64,000 nucleotides of DNA. Origin: Cenococcum geophilum 1.58 (taxonomy: Eukaryota > Ascomycota > Dothideomycetes > Gloniales > Gloniaceae). Made by a program: the position numbers and the translations under genes. The notes below the pieces were generated by a model. The model was not told the origin of the DNA, ran no database searches, and saw only the letters and a program-made list of their open reading frames with translations. This document shows, piece by piece, positions 12,612 to 25,640 of this stretch (position 1 is the stretch's first letter; the number at the start of each line of letters is the position of its first letter). Location of the stretch: NCBI GenBank assembly GCA_001692895.1, contig KV748239.1, positions 529,206-593,205 on the forward strand, read 5' to 3'.

Positions 12612-12991
12612 TGTTACGGGACACCCCCGTAACACCTTGTACACATCTACCTGTTTCTACCGTCCACGAGACCGTAATTCGCCGCGACCTATAGCAATTT
12701 AACGGCAATCTGCTATATTCTGCTATATTCCACTAAGTTCCACTAAATTCTGCTATATTCTACTAAGTTCTACTAAATCCTACCGAGTTCTGCTAGAACT
12801 ACTACGCGAATCCTATTTCGCTCTATATATATATTAACTAAGCAACTAAGTTAACGATATATACCCTTTCTTTCCATTTTCCTACCTTCTTTCCTTACGC
12901 AACGTCTTGACCTCCTTATATAGTTTATGTATATAGCTTAATAATATCTACCTTGCTATATATTATCGCCGCTTATACTTACTCCGTAATA
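12612..12991 (+). repeat. Solo LTR, 380 bp, target duplication GATAT
   Basis: It begins TGTTACGGGACACC and ends CCGTAATA (CA to TA by RIP). It is flanked by a perfect 5-bp duplication, GATAT (12607-12611 and 12992-12996). The integrase frame of chromovirus B resumes on the other side. The first 21 bp form their own short inverted repeat. Degenerate 10-bp TGCTATATTC/CACTAAGTTC units lie at about 12710-12790. Confidence 0.85.
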
Positions 12992-13970
12992 GATATAGGT
13001 TATAACTATAGTTAGTAAAGAATGGTAAGATTTCTATAGTTTTGTTAACCTCGTTATTTATAGCAAACTTAGTAAAGGGAAGCCAATCTACCTAGTTGTC
13101 TTAGGTAAAGCTTATAAAGGCGTATAGATACTTATTTATTACTATATTAATAATCTTGGTTTAACTATTTATTTTAGGGTGCTATGCAGAACTAGGGCTT
13201 AGGGTTACCTTTAGGCGCTAGTTTAGGCAGCGCTAGAGGTTAAAATAAATTAAGAGCCTTTATTGAAAATAATAGTACTTAGGGCGCTATATAACTTATA
13301 AATAGTATAAATAAATGCTTTAATAAGTTCTTTAGGGTCTAGGCCAGTAATAGGGATAAAGTGTCTTATTTTTATTAGGCGGTTAATAACAATAAAGATA
13401 TATATATATTTTTTGCCATTACAAAGGCACTTAGGTAGGTTAATAACGTAGTTAATAAAGATATTAGTCTATAGGCGGACTAGTAGTTTTAGTAGTTTTA
13501 GAAACCCGGGCGGTGTTAAGTATAGGGTTTTTATACAGAAGTAAAAAGCGCAGTCTTTTATAAAGGTAGCCGTAAACTATAAAATGCCTAGCCACTAATA
13601 GGTTTAATTAAGGAGGTTAAGGGTCTTAACGTGACCTAGGTGGCCTATAGGACCTAAACTATACATATAGTATATAACTTCTAGTTAGAGTTTAGGTAAA
13701 TTAGGGATAAATACTCAATTCCTATAGTAGATTAGGCCGTTAACAATTAAATATTCGGATTTATTATAACGGAGCAGCTTCCTAATCTGCTTAGGCTAAC
13801 AGCGTACTTAAGGCCCTATTTATATAGCGCAGCCAATATATCCTTAGCGAGTTTATTCTCCTTATAGACACTCTTAATAAGCTCCTTAAGGGGTTTTTTC
13901 TTAAGTTTTAGGTCTATTGCTGCAATAAAGTCTTTAATACTTTGGTCTCGGGATTTGCTTAGTAGCTCTT

Positions 13971-14218
13971 TGTTACGGAACTCACACGTTCTTATATCTC
14001 TGCACGTTTTGACGTTCTTAACCCGTGCGAACGTTCGTCCTAAGACACCTACGCACGTTCCCCTACAACCCCTATTTATACCTATACCTAACCTGTTCTG
14101 TTCTGTTCTGTATCCAAATATCTTTATATTAACTACGCATAGTTACGCGTACGTAGCCTTCTTCAATTACTACCCCGTTTAGTACATTGTATTCCAACTC
14201 ATGCCCACTTCCGTAACA
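13971..14218 (+). repeat. Solo LTR, 248 bp, target duplication CTCTT
   Basis: It begins TGTTACGGAACTC and ends CTTCCGTAACA, flanked by perfect CTCTT (13966-13970 and 14219-14223). Its ends are intact and it keeps many CA dinucleotides, so it has suffered much less RIP than the chromovirus B sequence around it. The open frame 13955-14182 lies almost wholly inside this LTR and is not a gene. Confidence 0.9.
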
Positions 14219-16181
14219 CTCTTTTAGGATAGTAGGGTTAACTTTCTTTAGTGGTAAGATAACGCGGTCTTAGTGTTATAGACGTTTATTATAAGCATTA
14301 GTAGGTATAACGCCTAGGAGGCGGCTAAGGGCGTCTAAAATGGTTTAGGCCTATAGGTAATAATAAAGTTAAACTAGGAAAGGAATTTAGCCTAGCGGAC
14401 TTAGCATTAGTTTAGTTATTTTATTATTATAAAGGTCTAGAGGTTCTTATAGTCTATAATAATTTTAAATAGCTACTTAATGCTCTATAGTTTAGGGCGC
14501 CATTTTTCTAGTGCCTTAATAATTATTAAGAGCTCCTTGTTATATATTTTATAGTTATATTTAAGGGCTACGTATTTAGTAGAGAAGAATATAACTAGCT
14601 TAAGCTTACTACCTTTGTTGGCTTAGTAGAGTACTCTACCTAAAGCCCAGTTTAAAGCGTCTGTCTTTACTATAGTCTTCTTTATATAGTTATAATACGC
14701 TAAGACTGGTGCTATAGTAAACGCTATTTTTAGGATCTAGAACGCCTGTACTTAATTAGGGCCCTATAACTAGTTAATGCTTTTCTTTAGTAGCCTAGTT
14801 ATAGGCTTAACTACTATAAAGTAGCCTTAGATAAATTGTTAGTAGAAGTTCGCGAAGTCAAGAAACTGTTATAGTTCTTTAATTAATATTAGGTCCTTCT
14901 ATTCCTATAAGGTCTATACCTTTTTAGGGTTTATAATTATACTATTAGTTAAGATAATTAAGCTAAGGTATTTTGTTTTAGTAGAATAGAACTTAAACTT
15001 ATTAATATTAATCTAAAGTCTAGCGCTACCAAGTCTTTAGATAACTTTATTTACATACTTAGTATACTTAATGCGTGTTTTAGAGAAAACAAGGACGTCG
15101 TTAAGGTAGGCGGTATAGTAGTTATTAAGGGCGTTATATAAAATATAGTTAATATAGTTTTAGAATATAGCGGGTATATTATAGAGGCTAAACTGGGTAA
15201 TAAATGCCATAAGCTACTTATAGCCCTCTATAATCCGGATCCGGTTAAACGCAGTAATTATATTAAGTTTAGTAAAGTACTTAGCACTATAGAGTGCGTT
15301 AAGTGTTTCGCGGATTAGTAGCAATAGGCATTAATTCTTAATAGTAACTGTGTTTAGGCCTTGGTAGTTATAGCAGATTTATATACCGCCACTAGGTTTT
15401 ATAGCAAGGAGGAGTAATACGGCGGCTAGTAAGGTTAATTTGCAGATAAAACCTTATCTAGTATTTTGTTAATCCACTTCTTTACATACCTAAGTTTAGC
15501 GGGTAAGAGTAGTCTGTTTTTATAGTACGGGGCCTACTTTCCGGGTATAATCTTAATTTTGTGGTCCTGTATAGTAAAACCTCTTTAATATAATACCGTT
15601 TTTGCAGCCGAGCATATCGTAATACCAATGGTATTGTTATACTAAGTAGTTACGTAATGCGTTAATAAGCAGAAAAGTGGAGGCTAACTACTTTAAAAGG
15701 GTATAAGACACTTACTATATGGGCTAAATAGGGCTCTCCCTATACAAAATCTTATCTGGTTATAACGATTTTGGTAAAGCTACCTTAACAATATCGTCAA
15801 AAGTTAGATTATTGTAATATTATACCAAAAAAGGCTTAATTAAGGGGTGTAGATTGTAATGTAGAGGATATCGTTATATACCCTATATTGTATTAAGGGG
15901 GTTTAACTATAGCTTATCTATATTCTTAGGGAAGAGGTGTTTAATATATTCGTAAAACTCCTTTAGTAAGCATTATAAAATGTCTTTATAGGTTAATCCT
16001 AGTTTGCCTTTTAGAAATTTCTTAATATTAGTATTAGCTATCTTCTGGCGTAGAAACTTGGACTTAGTTTTTAAGTTTGTTTTAAGGAAGTTATAAAAAT
16101 AAGGGAGTAGCACTTTCTAGGCTTTTTCTATTATATAGTTACCTTCTACTAGCCAGCGGAAAGACTTTTTTAATAGGTTTA

Positions 16182-16374
16182 TGTTACGGAACCCTACCGT
16201 AGGGGCCTCTATAGGAGAGCCCCGTGCTCTTATATACACCTTGCGTACAGCTTATATTAGCTACGCGTAGGTATATTACCTCCTTACGCCCTCGACCCTT
16301 ACGATCGATCGCGCAACGTCTTGTAGACTCCTCGAATATATACACTTTATAGCCACTGCCCCCGTCCTATAACA
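16182..16374 (+). repeat. 5' LTR of chromovirus C
   Basis: TGTTACGGAACCC...CCTATAACA, 193 bp. A copy lacking its first 14 bases follows the N gap (18508-18686). The 3' LTR at 29690-29882 starts TATTACAAAACCCC, with several RIP-type differences. Confidence 0.85.
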
Positions 16375-16499
16375 TTACGTTACGCCTTTTTTACCACTAA
16401 CGCTTAGCCTATAACTAATTCTACGTCTCTATAATACTACAGGCGCTGCTAAAAGCAGCGTGTTTATAAATTACCTCACTTTATACTTCTAAGGAACCC

Positions 16500-18470
16500 A
16501 TAATAGTAAGACAATATCCCTTATTAGCTACTATATTAAACCCAAAGAATAATCTAATACCTATACCTAACCTATAACGCTAATTAATCCCAGAAGAATT
16601 TAATTTATTAGCCCTAGCCTTAACCCCTAAGAAGATAGACACCAATAATATCTTATCTTTTATTAACTATATAACTACAGACAAGTAAACGGAAGGGCTA
16701 TTACCTATTAAAATCGAAATATAAGACGCTAAGACGTTTGCAAAAATAGTAGTATAAAACCCTAATAAATACTACCGCCTTTTATAAAACTATTACCTAA
16801 AGCTTATATAAGCCGAGATGCATACTACCTAAGATCGCGATATTATCTAAGACCTATAAGCTCGTGAGGCGCTCGCCAATAACACATATTAAGAAACTAA
16901 AGACGACCTCCGCGTATCTAAACGCGACGTCTAATAGTTAAAGAAGGCTAAGATTGCACTAATTGCTACAGTTACTAAAAGAGAAGGCATAATTAAATAC
17001 CTACAATCTTAGCTTAACGAGCACATTTATAACAATACTAAATACCTCTTTACTATATATAACGCCACCTAAGTCTCTACGCCCCCGGTAACTTTACCTA
17101 CTTAACGCTTAATAGAGGGTTAGCGCTAAGCAGCTTTACCTAATAGAAACCTCTACTAAAGCAGTAATAATAAAAGCTATAATAATCGGACCTAAACTGC
17201 TACTATAGGGTCTAATATACGTTACCCTAATCCCCTAGTCTTTTAAGGAGACTGTAAGGAATACAGTTACTAGAAGATATAAATCCGCAAAAAACTAACT
17301 TAGAGCGCCTACCTTTTTCCTATAAAAGACACTAAAATCGGCTATATTATTAGGCGAATAAAGGGTATACTATTTAATAGACTCTTTGCCTAATAGGAGA
17401 CTAGTGGCCTTTAGAAGTAGCAGTCCTACTAAGAAGTCCTTAATAATCTTAACCTAATATACCGCGACTATAACCTACTAGCTACTAACTGAGCTAAACC
17501 ACGTGCCCTAAAGATAAGCCCTACTAAATTATTTAACGAATTCTATATTAAATTCCAGGAATATACTAAAGCTCTCGCCTAAGACGATACTAAAGACTAA
17601 AAGGACCTCCTTAAAAAGGTTACTTATCGCCTTAGTTACGTAGCCGCCAGCTATAACTATAACAATATTTATAATATAGTAGCAGCTCTATAGAAGATTA
17701 AACAATAACTAAATTAGATTGCTACTGCTAACTCTTACCTAAAGACCTCTTTATAGAAGCCCCCTAGGCCTACCAAACCTATATATACTAAGCCACTAAC
17801 GCCTACTACCTTAAGTACTACCGGAACCAATATTAATTTCTCTATACCAACCTTTCTATAGAAACTCCTAGATGGAAAGCGCGAGCTACTTTAGAAACTA
17901 GGACGCTGCTATAAATGCTATTAAGAAGGCTATTATCGCGATAACCTAAACTACCTAATAGCTAGGTTTAGTAGCCGCTGCCTAATACCTAACCTAATAC
18001 NCTAAATACTAAATACGTTGCTATACGCCACTACTATATAAGATAAAGACGTAGTAATAGTAGTAGAGTTAGATACGGAAACGGAAAACGCTAAGTCCTA
18101 GCCCTAAGTTATAGGTTAGGACGCCCTAATAATAGAGGGATCTATATATTAGCTTACTTAATAAATAACTCTATAAAGATAAATAGATGAAAATAGAATA
18201 GTTTTACCTATAATAGGAACTACTGCTAAAATAATGATATAAATAGCTGTTCTATAATTTAGTACGGAGCTATAATAAAAATTTATAGATACCTAATTTA
18301 TGCGTACTTATAACCTACCTACTTACCCCTTACTAAAGCCGCGCGCCTATATACTCGCTAATAGTATTAAACCGTATAAGAAGATTACGTATATAGCATA
18401 ACTCTACCTGGATATAAATAGGCACTAGACTCTAGGCCTATATAATGACCACTTCTAAACTACCCTATTA
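16500..18470 (+). pseudogene. Chromovirus C Gag relic, first copy
   Basis: The frame starting near 16570 reads as a long acidic/Gln-rich Gag with Gln codons turned to TAA/TAG. It ends in a zinc knuckle at about 17901-17945, with CYKCY-EGYYRDNL (expected CX2CX4HX4C, with His and the last Cys lost). The last ~280 bp before the gap differ from the second copy mainly by small insertions and deletions, unlike RIP, which suggests poor sequence at a contig end. Confidence 0.6.
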
Positions 18471-18799
18471 TCCTTAGAATAANNNNNNNNNNNNNNNNNN
18501 NNNNNNNACCGTAGGGGCCTCTATAGGAGAGCCCCGTGCTCTTATATACACCTTGCGTACAGCTTATATTAGCTACGCGTAGGTATATTACCTCCTTACG
18601 CCCTCGACCCTTACGATCGATCGCGCAACGTCTTGTAGACTCCTCGAATATATACACTTTATAGCCACTGCCCCCGTCCTATAACATTACGTTACGCCTT
18701 TTTTACCACTAACGCTTAGCCTATAACTAATTCTACGTCTCTATAATACTACAGGCGCTGCTAAAAGCAGCGTGTTTATAAATTACCTCACTTTATACT

Positions 18800-20790
18800 T
18801 CTAAGGAACCCATAATAGTAAGACAATATCCCTTATTAGCTACTATATTAAACCCAAAGAATAATCTAATACCTATACCTAACCTATAACGCTAATTAAT
18901 CCCAGAAGAATTTAATTTATTAGCCCTAGCCTTAACCCCTAAGAAGATAGACACCAATAATATCTTATCTTTTATTAACTATATAACTACAGACAAGTAA
19001 ACGGAAGGGCTATTACCTATTAAAATCGAAATATAAGACGCTAAGACGTTTGCAAAAATAGTAGTATAAAACCCTAATAAATACTACCGCCTTTTATAAA
19101 ACTANTACCTAAAGCTTATATAAGCCGAGATGCATACTACCTAAGATCGCGATATTATCTAAGACCTATAAGCTCGTGAGGCGCTCGCCAATAACACATA
19201 TTAAGAAACTAAAGACGACCTCCGCGTATCTAAACGCGACGTCTAATAGTTAAAGAAGGCTAAGATTGCACTAATTGCTACAGTTACTAAAAGAGAAGGC
19301 ATAATTAAATACCTANAATCTTAGCTTAANNAGCACATTTNTAANAANACTANATACCTCTTTACTATATATAACGCCACCTAAGTCTCTACGCCCCNNG
19401 TAACTTTACCTACTTAACGCTTAATAGAGGGTTAGCGCTAAGCAGCTTTACCTAATAGAAACCTCTACTAAAGCAGTAATAATAAAAGCTATAATAATCG
19501 GACCTAAACTGCTACTATAGGGTCTAATATACGTTACCCTAATCCCCTAGTCTTTTAAGGAGACTGTAAGGAATACAGTTACTAGAAGATATAAATCCGC
19601 AAAAAACTAACTTAGAGCGCCTACCTTTTTCCTATAAAAGACACTAAAATCGGCTATATTATTAGGCGAATAAAGGGTATACTATTTAATAGACTCTTTG
19701 CCTAATAGGAGACTAGTGGCCTTTAGAAGTAGCAGTCCTACTAAGAAGTCCTTAATAATCTTAACCTAATATACCGCGACTATAACCTACTAGCTACTAA
19801 CTGAGCTAAACCACGTGCCCTAAAGATAAGCCCTACTAAATTATTTAACGAATTCTATATTAAATTCCAGGAATATACTAAAGCTCTCGCCTAAGACGAT
19901 ACTAAAGACTAAAAGGACCTCCTTAAAAAGGTTACTTATCGCCTTAGTTACGTAGCCGCCAGCTATAACTATAACAATATTTATAATATAGTAGCAGCTC
20001 TATAGAAGATTAAACAATAACTAAATTAGATTGCTACTGCTAACTCTTACCTAAAGACCTCTTTATAGAAGCCCCCTAGGCCTACCAAACCTATATATAC
20101 TAAGCCACTAACGCCTACTACCTTAAGTACTACCGGAACCAATATTAATTTCTCTATACCAACCTTTCTATAGAAACTCCTAGATGGAAAGCGCGAGCTA
20201 CTTTAGAAACTAGGACGCTGCTATAAATGCTATTAAGAAGGCTATTATCGCGATAACCTAAACTACCTAATAGCTAGGTTTAGTAGCCGCTGCCTAATAC
20301 CTAACCTAATACNCTAAATACTAAATACGTTGCTATACGCCACTACTATATAAGATAAAGACGTAGTAATAGTAGTAGAGTTAGATACGGAAACGGAAAA
20401 CGCTAAGTCCTAGCCCTAAGTTATAGGTTAGGACGCCCTAATAATAGAGGGATCTATATATTAGCTTACTTAATAAATAACTCTATAAAGATAAATAGAT
20501 GGAAATAGATAGTTTTACCTATAATAGGAACTACTGCTAAAAAATAATATAAAAGCTGTTCTATAATTAATTACGGAGCTATTAATAAATTTATAGATAC
20601 CTAATTTATGCGTACTTATAACCTACCTACCTTACCCCTTACTAAAGCCCGCGCCCTATAACTCGCTAATAGTAATTATACCGTATAGAAGATTACCTAT
20701 ATAGCATAACTCTACCTAGATATAAATAGGCACTAAGAACTCTAGGCCTATATAATACCACTTACTAACTACCCTATTATCCTTAGAATA
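18800..20790 (+). pseudogene. Chromovirus C Gag relic, second copy
   Basis: Same gag as at 16500-18470, offset by 2312, with scattered Ns at 19105 and 19316-19398. The zinc knuckle is at about 20213-20257. This copy continues without a break into the protease/RT region and is therefore the one belonging to the assembled element body. Confidence 0.6.
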
Positions 20791-23656
20791 AACTAGCTTA
20801 AATAATATAACCCCACCATTAACTAGAAGAAGAGAGAAGTAACCTTTAACTCTAAATACTGCAGAGAGACTTACCTAGGGTATGGCCTAGCCGCCTCTAT
20901 TTACTCCCTAGGATATTAACCTAAGGAACCCCTTATTACCCCACCTACGACTAACTACTACTACGTAAGTGCCCCGGCCTTCTACTATATAGCATATAAA
21001 AAAGGCTAGACCGTTACTATAGCTTCCCAATTATAATTATATAAGCTTAATAAAGAATAGAACTACGTCCTTTATAGTAATAGAATAAACATAGTTAACC
21101 TTCTAGAAGACGACGCCCCTATAGAACTCTATAGACTTTTACCTTTAGACTTTAAAAAGTTTATAAAGCTTAAAAAAGGACTTACTAATAAAGAACTCCG
21201 TAAGCTCCTCCCTAAGAGGTACTATAACTTTACTAATATATGCTTATAAAAGAGCGCAGATATATTCCCCCCACATTAACCTAATAACTATACTATTAAT
21301 ATTAAATAAGGAAAAATGCTACTTTATAAGAAACCCTACCTAATATTAAAAGATAAGCTTTTAGTTATAAAAAAGTATATTAATAAGCACCTTAATAAAG
21401 GATTTATTTGTCCTAGTATGTTACTAGCAGCCACCCCCATTTTTCTTGCTAAAAAGCTAAAAGAAGGTATTTAATTCTACGCTAACTATAGAGGACTTAA
21501 CGCTATTATAATTAAAAACTAATACCTAATACCGCTTATATATAAGACCCTTAAGCGGCTTAGTTAAGCTAAAATCTATACTAAGCTTAATATTATTGCT
21601 GCCTTTAACTATCTCCGAATACGGGAAGGTAATAAATAGAAAACTGTATTTACATTACGTTTTAGCTAATTTAAATATACCGTTATACCCTTTAGTATAT
21701 ATAACGGCCTAGGCACTTTCTAAAGCTATATTAATAACGCCTTACGGGACTACCTTAATGACTTCTNCTCTGCGTACCTNGANNATATACTTATTTATAN
21801 CAATAACCCNTNTAAGNATANNAANNACGTTNNAAANGTCCTATAGCGCCTTAGGGATATAGGACTTTATATTAATTTAAAGAAATATAAATTCTTAGTT
21901 ATAGAAGTAAAATACCTTAAACTAATTATTACCACTAAGGGTATCCGTATAGACCCTAAGAAGGTATATATAATTACTAAATAGTAAGCCCCTAACTATA
22001 TTAAGGATGTATAAGCCTTCCTTAGTTTTGCTAACTTCTATTAGAAATTTATATACAACTTCTTAGGCGTAGTAGTACCACTTATAGCAATAATGCGAAC
22101 AAAGGGCCTTTTTATAAAAGAAAGAAAAACGCACTTACGCTTTACCTAGACGCCTAAATATAAAAAGGCGTTCTAAGACCTTAAAAATGCCTTTACTAAA
22201 GCACCTGTCCTAGCTCACTTTATACTAGGATAATAACTCTACCTTAAAACTAACTCCTTAGACTATATTAACATAGGCGTCCTTTTCTAGATAGGCGATA
22301 ATGGTTTCCTTTACCTAGTCGCATTTTACTTATCTAAGCTTACACTATAAGAGTATAACTATAAGATCTATAATAAAGAACTCCTTACAATCGTATAAGC
22401 GTTTAAAGAATTCTAATTAGAACTCTCTTTAGTAGAGCCTAACTAGCTAACTAAAGTCCTTACGGACTATTGTAACCTTAAGTACTTTATAACTATAAAG
22501 TAGCTAAACTAACGCCAAGTATATTAGAATAAGTTCCTTTCTAGTTTTAACTTTAAAATTATATATAGACTAGGAGTATAAAGTACTAAACCTAATAGCC
22601 TAATACGCCGCTTATAAAACCTTCCTTAGTTTAAAAATAACCCCTATAATTAGTTCTAATAATAAACAATCTTAAAAGCACGAAATTTAGCCCTAGGTAT
22701 ACTACCTATAATAGAGCTAACTATACCCTAGCTTTATACTATAGAACTAAAGTTACCTCCCAAAATTAACGAGCTTATTACTATAGCATATAACGCCTCT
22801 ATTAACCTATTATTATATTAACTTATTACCGCAAAGACCGCTAGCGCCTATACGCTGCCTACTAACCTCTAAAGCTTAGGCTAGATTAATATAGCAGCCT
22901 TAAAAGTAAAAGAAAATAGGCTCTATTATAAAGGCCGCCTATTTATTCCTAACTAGAAAATCTATAACGGCAACTAATCTAAATAGCCCACAACCTCCAA
23001 TTAAGCGGCTATTTAGGTAGAGGAGGAACCTACAAGCTTCTTAGCTAATACTACTTCTAGCTAAAAATAATAGACTTAGTTAAACGCTTTATAGGCGCCT
23101 ACTATAGTTATAAGCGCGCTAAGGCCTTTAATACAAAGTACTAAGAACTACTATACCCTCTACTAGTACCTATACGACAATAGGTAGATATCGCTATAGA
23201 TTTCGTTATTAACCTACCACTCTATAAATAATACGGCCGTACCTATAAGAACATCCTTATAATAATATACCGACTTATAAAAGAGCGCCACTACGTCCTA
23301 ACCAAAGGCGTAGCTATTAGTGACGTTACTAACGCCTTCCTTTATAAAGTTTACTGACTATATAGGTTACCTAACTCGATTATATCTAACTAAGGTATAT
23401 AATTTAACTCCGATATATAGAGATAAATCTACTAACGCCTTAGCATCCATCAGGAATTTTTTTTTTGTGGCAGGTTGTTGCGGTTTGCCGCAAATTGCGG
23501 CAAACTGTACGATCGCGGCGGTCGTATATGGTCGTTAGCGATTTGTACAAACCGCGCATTTCGCAGTAAGTTTACAGCGTCTACTAGCAAATTGCGGCAA
23601 AATACTTAACTACTAAACTAATACTAGCTTTTTGCTACCCTACAAATATATAGTGT

Positions 23657-23775
23657 GCAAACTGTACGAACTGTACAAACTGTACAAACTGTACGAACTG
23701 TACAAACTGTACAAACTATACAAACTGTACAAACTGTACGAACTATATAAACTATACAAACTGTAAAAACCGTAC
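23657..23775 (+). repeat. 9-bp array (CAAACTGTA)n
   Basis: About 13 tandem copies of CAAACTGTA with RIP-type variants (CAAACTATA). It occupies the position that the AAAATGTAT array holds in copy 1, although the unit sequence differs. Confidence 0.9.
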
Positions 23776-23837
23776 AAATTATATATTCCCATAGATTGCT
23801 ATAATACACTTTTAAATATATTTATATTATAACTATT

Positions 23838-24260
23838 ATCTACCTATCTATCTATCTGCCTATCTGCCTGTTTACCTATCTGCCTATCTACCTATCTACC
23901 TGTCTACCTGTCTACCCGTCTACCCTTCTACTCGTCTGCCCGTCTGCCCGTCTGCCCGTCTACCCATCTGCCCGTCTACCCGTCTGCCCGTCTGCTCGTC
24001 TACCCGTCTACCTATCTGTCTACCTATCTATCTATCTATCTGCCTATCTACCTATCTACCTATCTACATATCTACCTGCCTGCCTACCTACCTGCCTGCC
24101 TATCTATCTACCTACCTACCTACCTACCTGCCTGCCTATCTGTCTGTCTATCTATCTGTCTATCTATCTGTCTACCTATATCTACCTGTTTATGCCTACC
24201 TGTCTATACCTATCCGTCTATATCTGCCTACCCGTCTACATCTACCTACCTATCTACGTC
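23838..24260 (+). repeat. CTAC/CTAT/CTGC tetranucleotide array, ~420 bp
   Basis: Long imperfect run of CTAC, CTAT, CTGC and CCGT steps. It is the reverse complement of the GGTA/GGCA arrays of copy 1. Confidence 0.9.
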
Positions 24261-24384
24261 TGCTTATAGTATCTAATTCAATTTAGGGGAGAGGTCAGCC
24301 CAATTAAAGGCTCTGGTTTAATTCAATCGATCAATCGAATTATTTAGTGTTCGCTGGCTGGGTCGTTCAAACGGTTGGCAGTCA

Positions 24385-24805
24385 TCTAGCTCTGGCGACG
24401 GTCGTCTGGCTCCGGCGACGGTCGTCTGGCTCTGACGACGGTCGTCTGGCTCTGGCGACGGTCGACGGTCGTCTGGTTCTGGCGACGGTTCGTCTGGCTC
24501 CGGCGACGGTCGTCTGGCTCTGACGACGGTCCGTCTGGCTCTGACGACGGTCGTCTGGTTCTGGCGACGGTCGTTGGTGTTCTGGCGACGGTCGTCTGGC
24601 TCCGGCGACGGTCGTCTGGCTCTGGCGACGGTCGACGGTCGTTTGGTTCTGGCGACGGTCGACGGTCGTCTGGTTCTGGCGACGGTCGTCTGGCTCTGAC
24701 GACGGTCGTCTGGCTCTGGCGATGGTCGACGGTCGTCTGGCTCCGGCGACGGTCGTCTGGCTCTGGCGACGGTCGACGGTCGTCTGGTTCTGGCGACGGT
24801 CCTCA
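24385..24805 (+). repeat. 20-bp minisatellite GACGGTCGTCTGGCTCTGGC
   Basis: About 20 tandem units with C/T and A/G variants and a few shortened units (GACGGTCGACGGTCG). Copy 1 has only a short decayed counterpart (GACGAC stretch at about 5565-5615), so the array has expanded here or contracted there. Confidence 0.9.
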
Positions 24806-24933
24806 GCTAGCTGCCGTTCTGGTGCCTCCCTAGGTAGGGAGGATGTAAGGAAGGAAGGGTAAAAAAATAAGGTGGCTACCTAGGTGTATATATAGAGGCT
24901 ATCGGGAATATAGCGGGGACCCAATAGTAATGT

Positions 24934-25428
24934 ATCATGCAGAGCTTTATGCAGAGCCTCCGTACGCAAAGCTTCGCGCAGAGCCTCGTGCAGAGCCTCC
25001 GTACGTAGAGCTTTGTGTAGAGCTTCGTATAGAGCTTTATGGAGAGCTTTCGTGTAGAGCTTCGTGCAGAGCTTCGTGTAGAGCTTCGAGCAGAGCTTCG
25101 AGCAGAGCTTCGAGCAGAGCTTCGAGCAGAGCTTCGAGCAGAGCTTTATGTAGAGCTTCGAGCAGAGCTTCGTGTAAAGCTTCGTGTAGAGCTTCGTGTA
25201 GAGCTTCGTGTAGAGCTTCGTGTAGAGCTTCGTGCAGAGCTTCGTGTAGAGCTTCGTGTAGAGCTTCGAGCAGAGCTTCGAGCAGAGCTNTATGTAGAGC
25301 TTCGAGCAGAGCTTCGTGTAAAGCTTTGTGCAGAGCCTCGTGTAGAGCTTCGTGCAGAGCCTCGTGTAGAGCTTTGTGTAGAGCCTCGTGTAGAGCTTCG
25401 TGCAGAGCTTTATGCAGAGCTTTATAGT
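24934..25428 (+). repeat. 12-bp minisatellite (AGAGCTTCGTGC)n, ~41 copies
   Basis: Tandem AGAGCTTCGTGC/AGAGCTTCGAGC/AGAGCTTCGTGT units. The period is a multiple of 3, so all frames are open and give repeats such as AELRVELR and CRASSRAS; these are not genes. The same unit, reversed, makes the array at 62720-63340. Confidence 0.9.
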
Positions 25429-25440
25429 TATAGTATTAGG

Positions 25441-25640
25441 TTTTTTTTTTGGGCGCGTTATTGCAGCCAAAAATTAGGGTCTGCAAAACCTGCGTAAGCC
25501 GCGATTTTAGCAATTTGCAGCAATTTATATGAGTAGCCTGTGTATTTGTAGCAAATTGCCGCAAGTTGCCGCAAATTGCTAAAATTGCAACTTACGCAGG
25601 TTTTGCAGACCCTGATTTTCGCTTGCGACAACGTGCCCAA
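25441..25640. repeat. ~200-bp hairpin module (MITE-like)
   Basis: The two arms (about 25441-25500 and 25581-25640) both carry, outside to inside, a T-run, GGGC(G/A)CGTT, then AGGGTCTGCAAAACCTGCG. The same T-run and GTTGTTGCGG-like word occurs once more at the left end of the host element (about 23457-23480). It may be an independent MITE sitting at the element edge, or the element's own long terminus. Confidence 0.6.

Larger units (their letters stand above)
11985..16176 (-). pseudogene. Chromovirus B Pol relic: RT, RNase H, integrase, chromodomain
   Basis: In minus-strand order: the RT spans about 15950-15050, with the active-site word AYLNDVLVFSKTR (YLDD decayed to YLND). RNase H follows to about 14400, with KIYNKELLIIIKALEKWRPKL. 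The integrase occupies about 13900-12100 and is interrupted by two solo LTRs. The C-terminal chromodomain is at about 12150-11990, with WEFKKILNIYNK and TWEPEKSLKGCERALLKF. Q-to-stop and D-to-N changes throughout fit RIP. The N-terminal part lies beyond the inserted element C, in 29888-32900. Confidence 0.75.
16196..20794 (+). repeat. 2.3-kb direct duplication around an N gap, probable assembly artefact
   Basis: 16196-18482 and 18508-20794 are the same sequence at an offset of 2312. Both copies even carry an N at the same place (18001 and 20313). They are separated only by the 25-N run at 18483-18507. The simplest reading is two overlapping contig ends that were scaffolded instead of merged. 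A real tandem LTR-gag duplication is the alternative. Confidence 0.75.

Noticed and set aside
13955-14182. 75-codon open frame
   Set aside because: Lies almost wholly within a solo LTR with target duplications.
24930-25497. Long open frames of 150-196 codons on both strands
   Set aside because: They are the 12-bp array translated in several frames; composition and overlap show no coding constraint.
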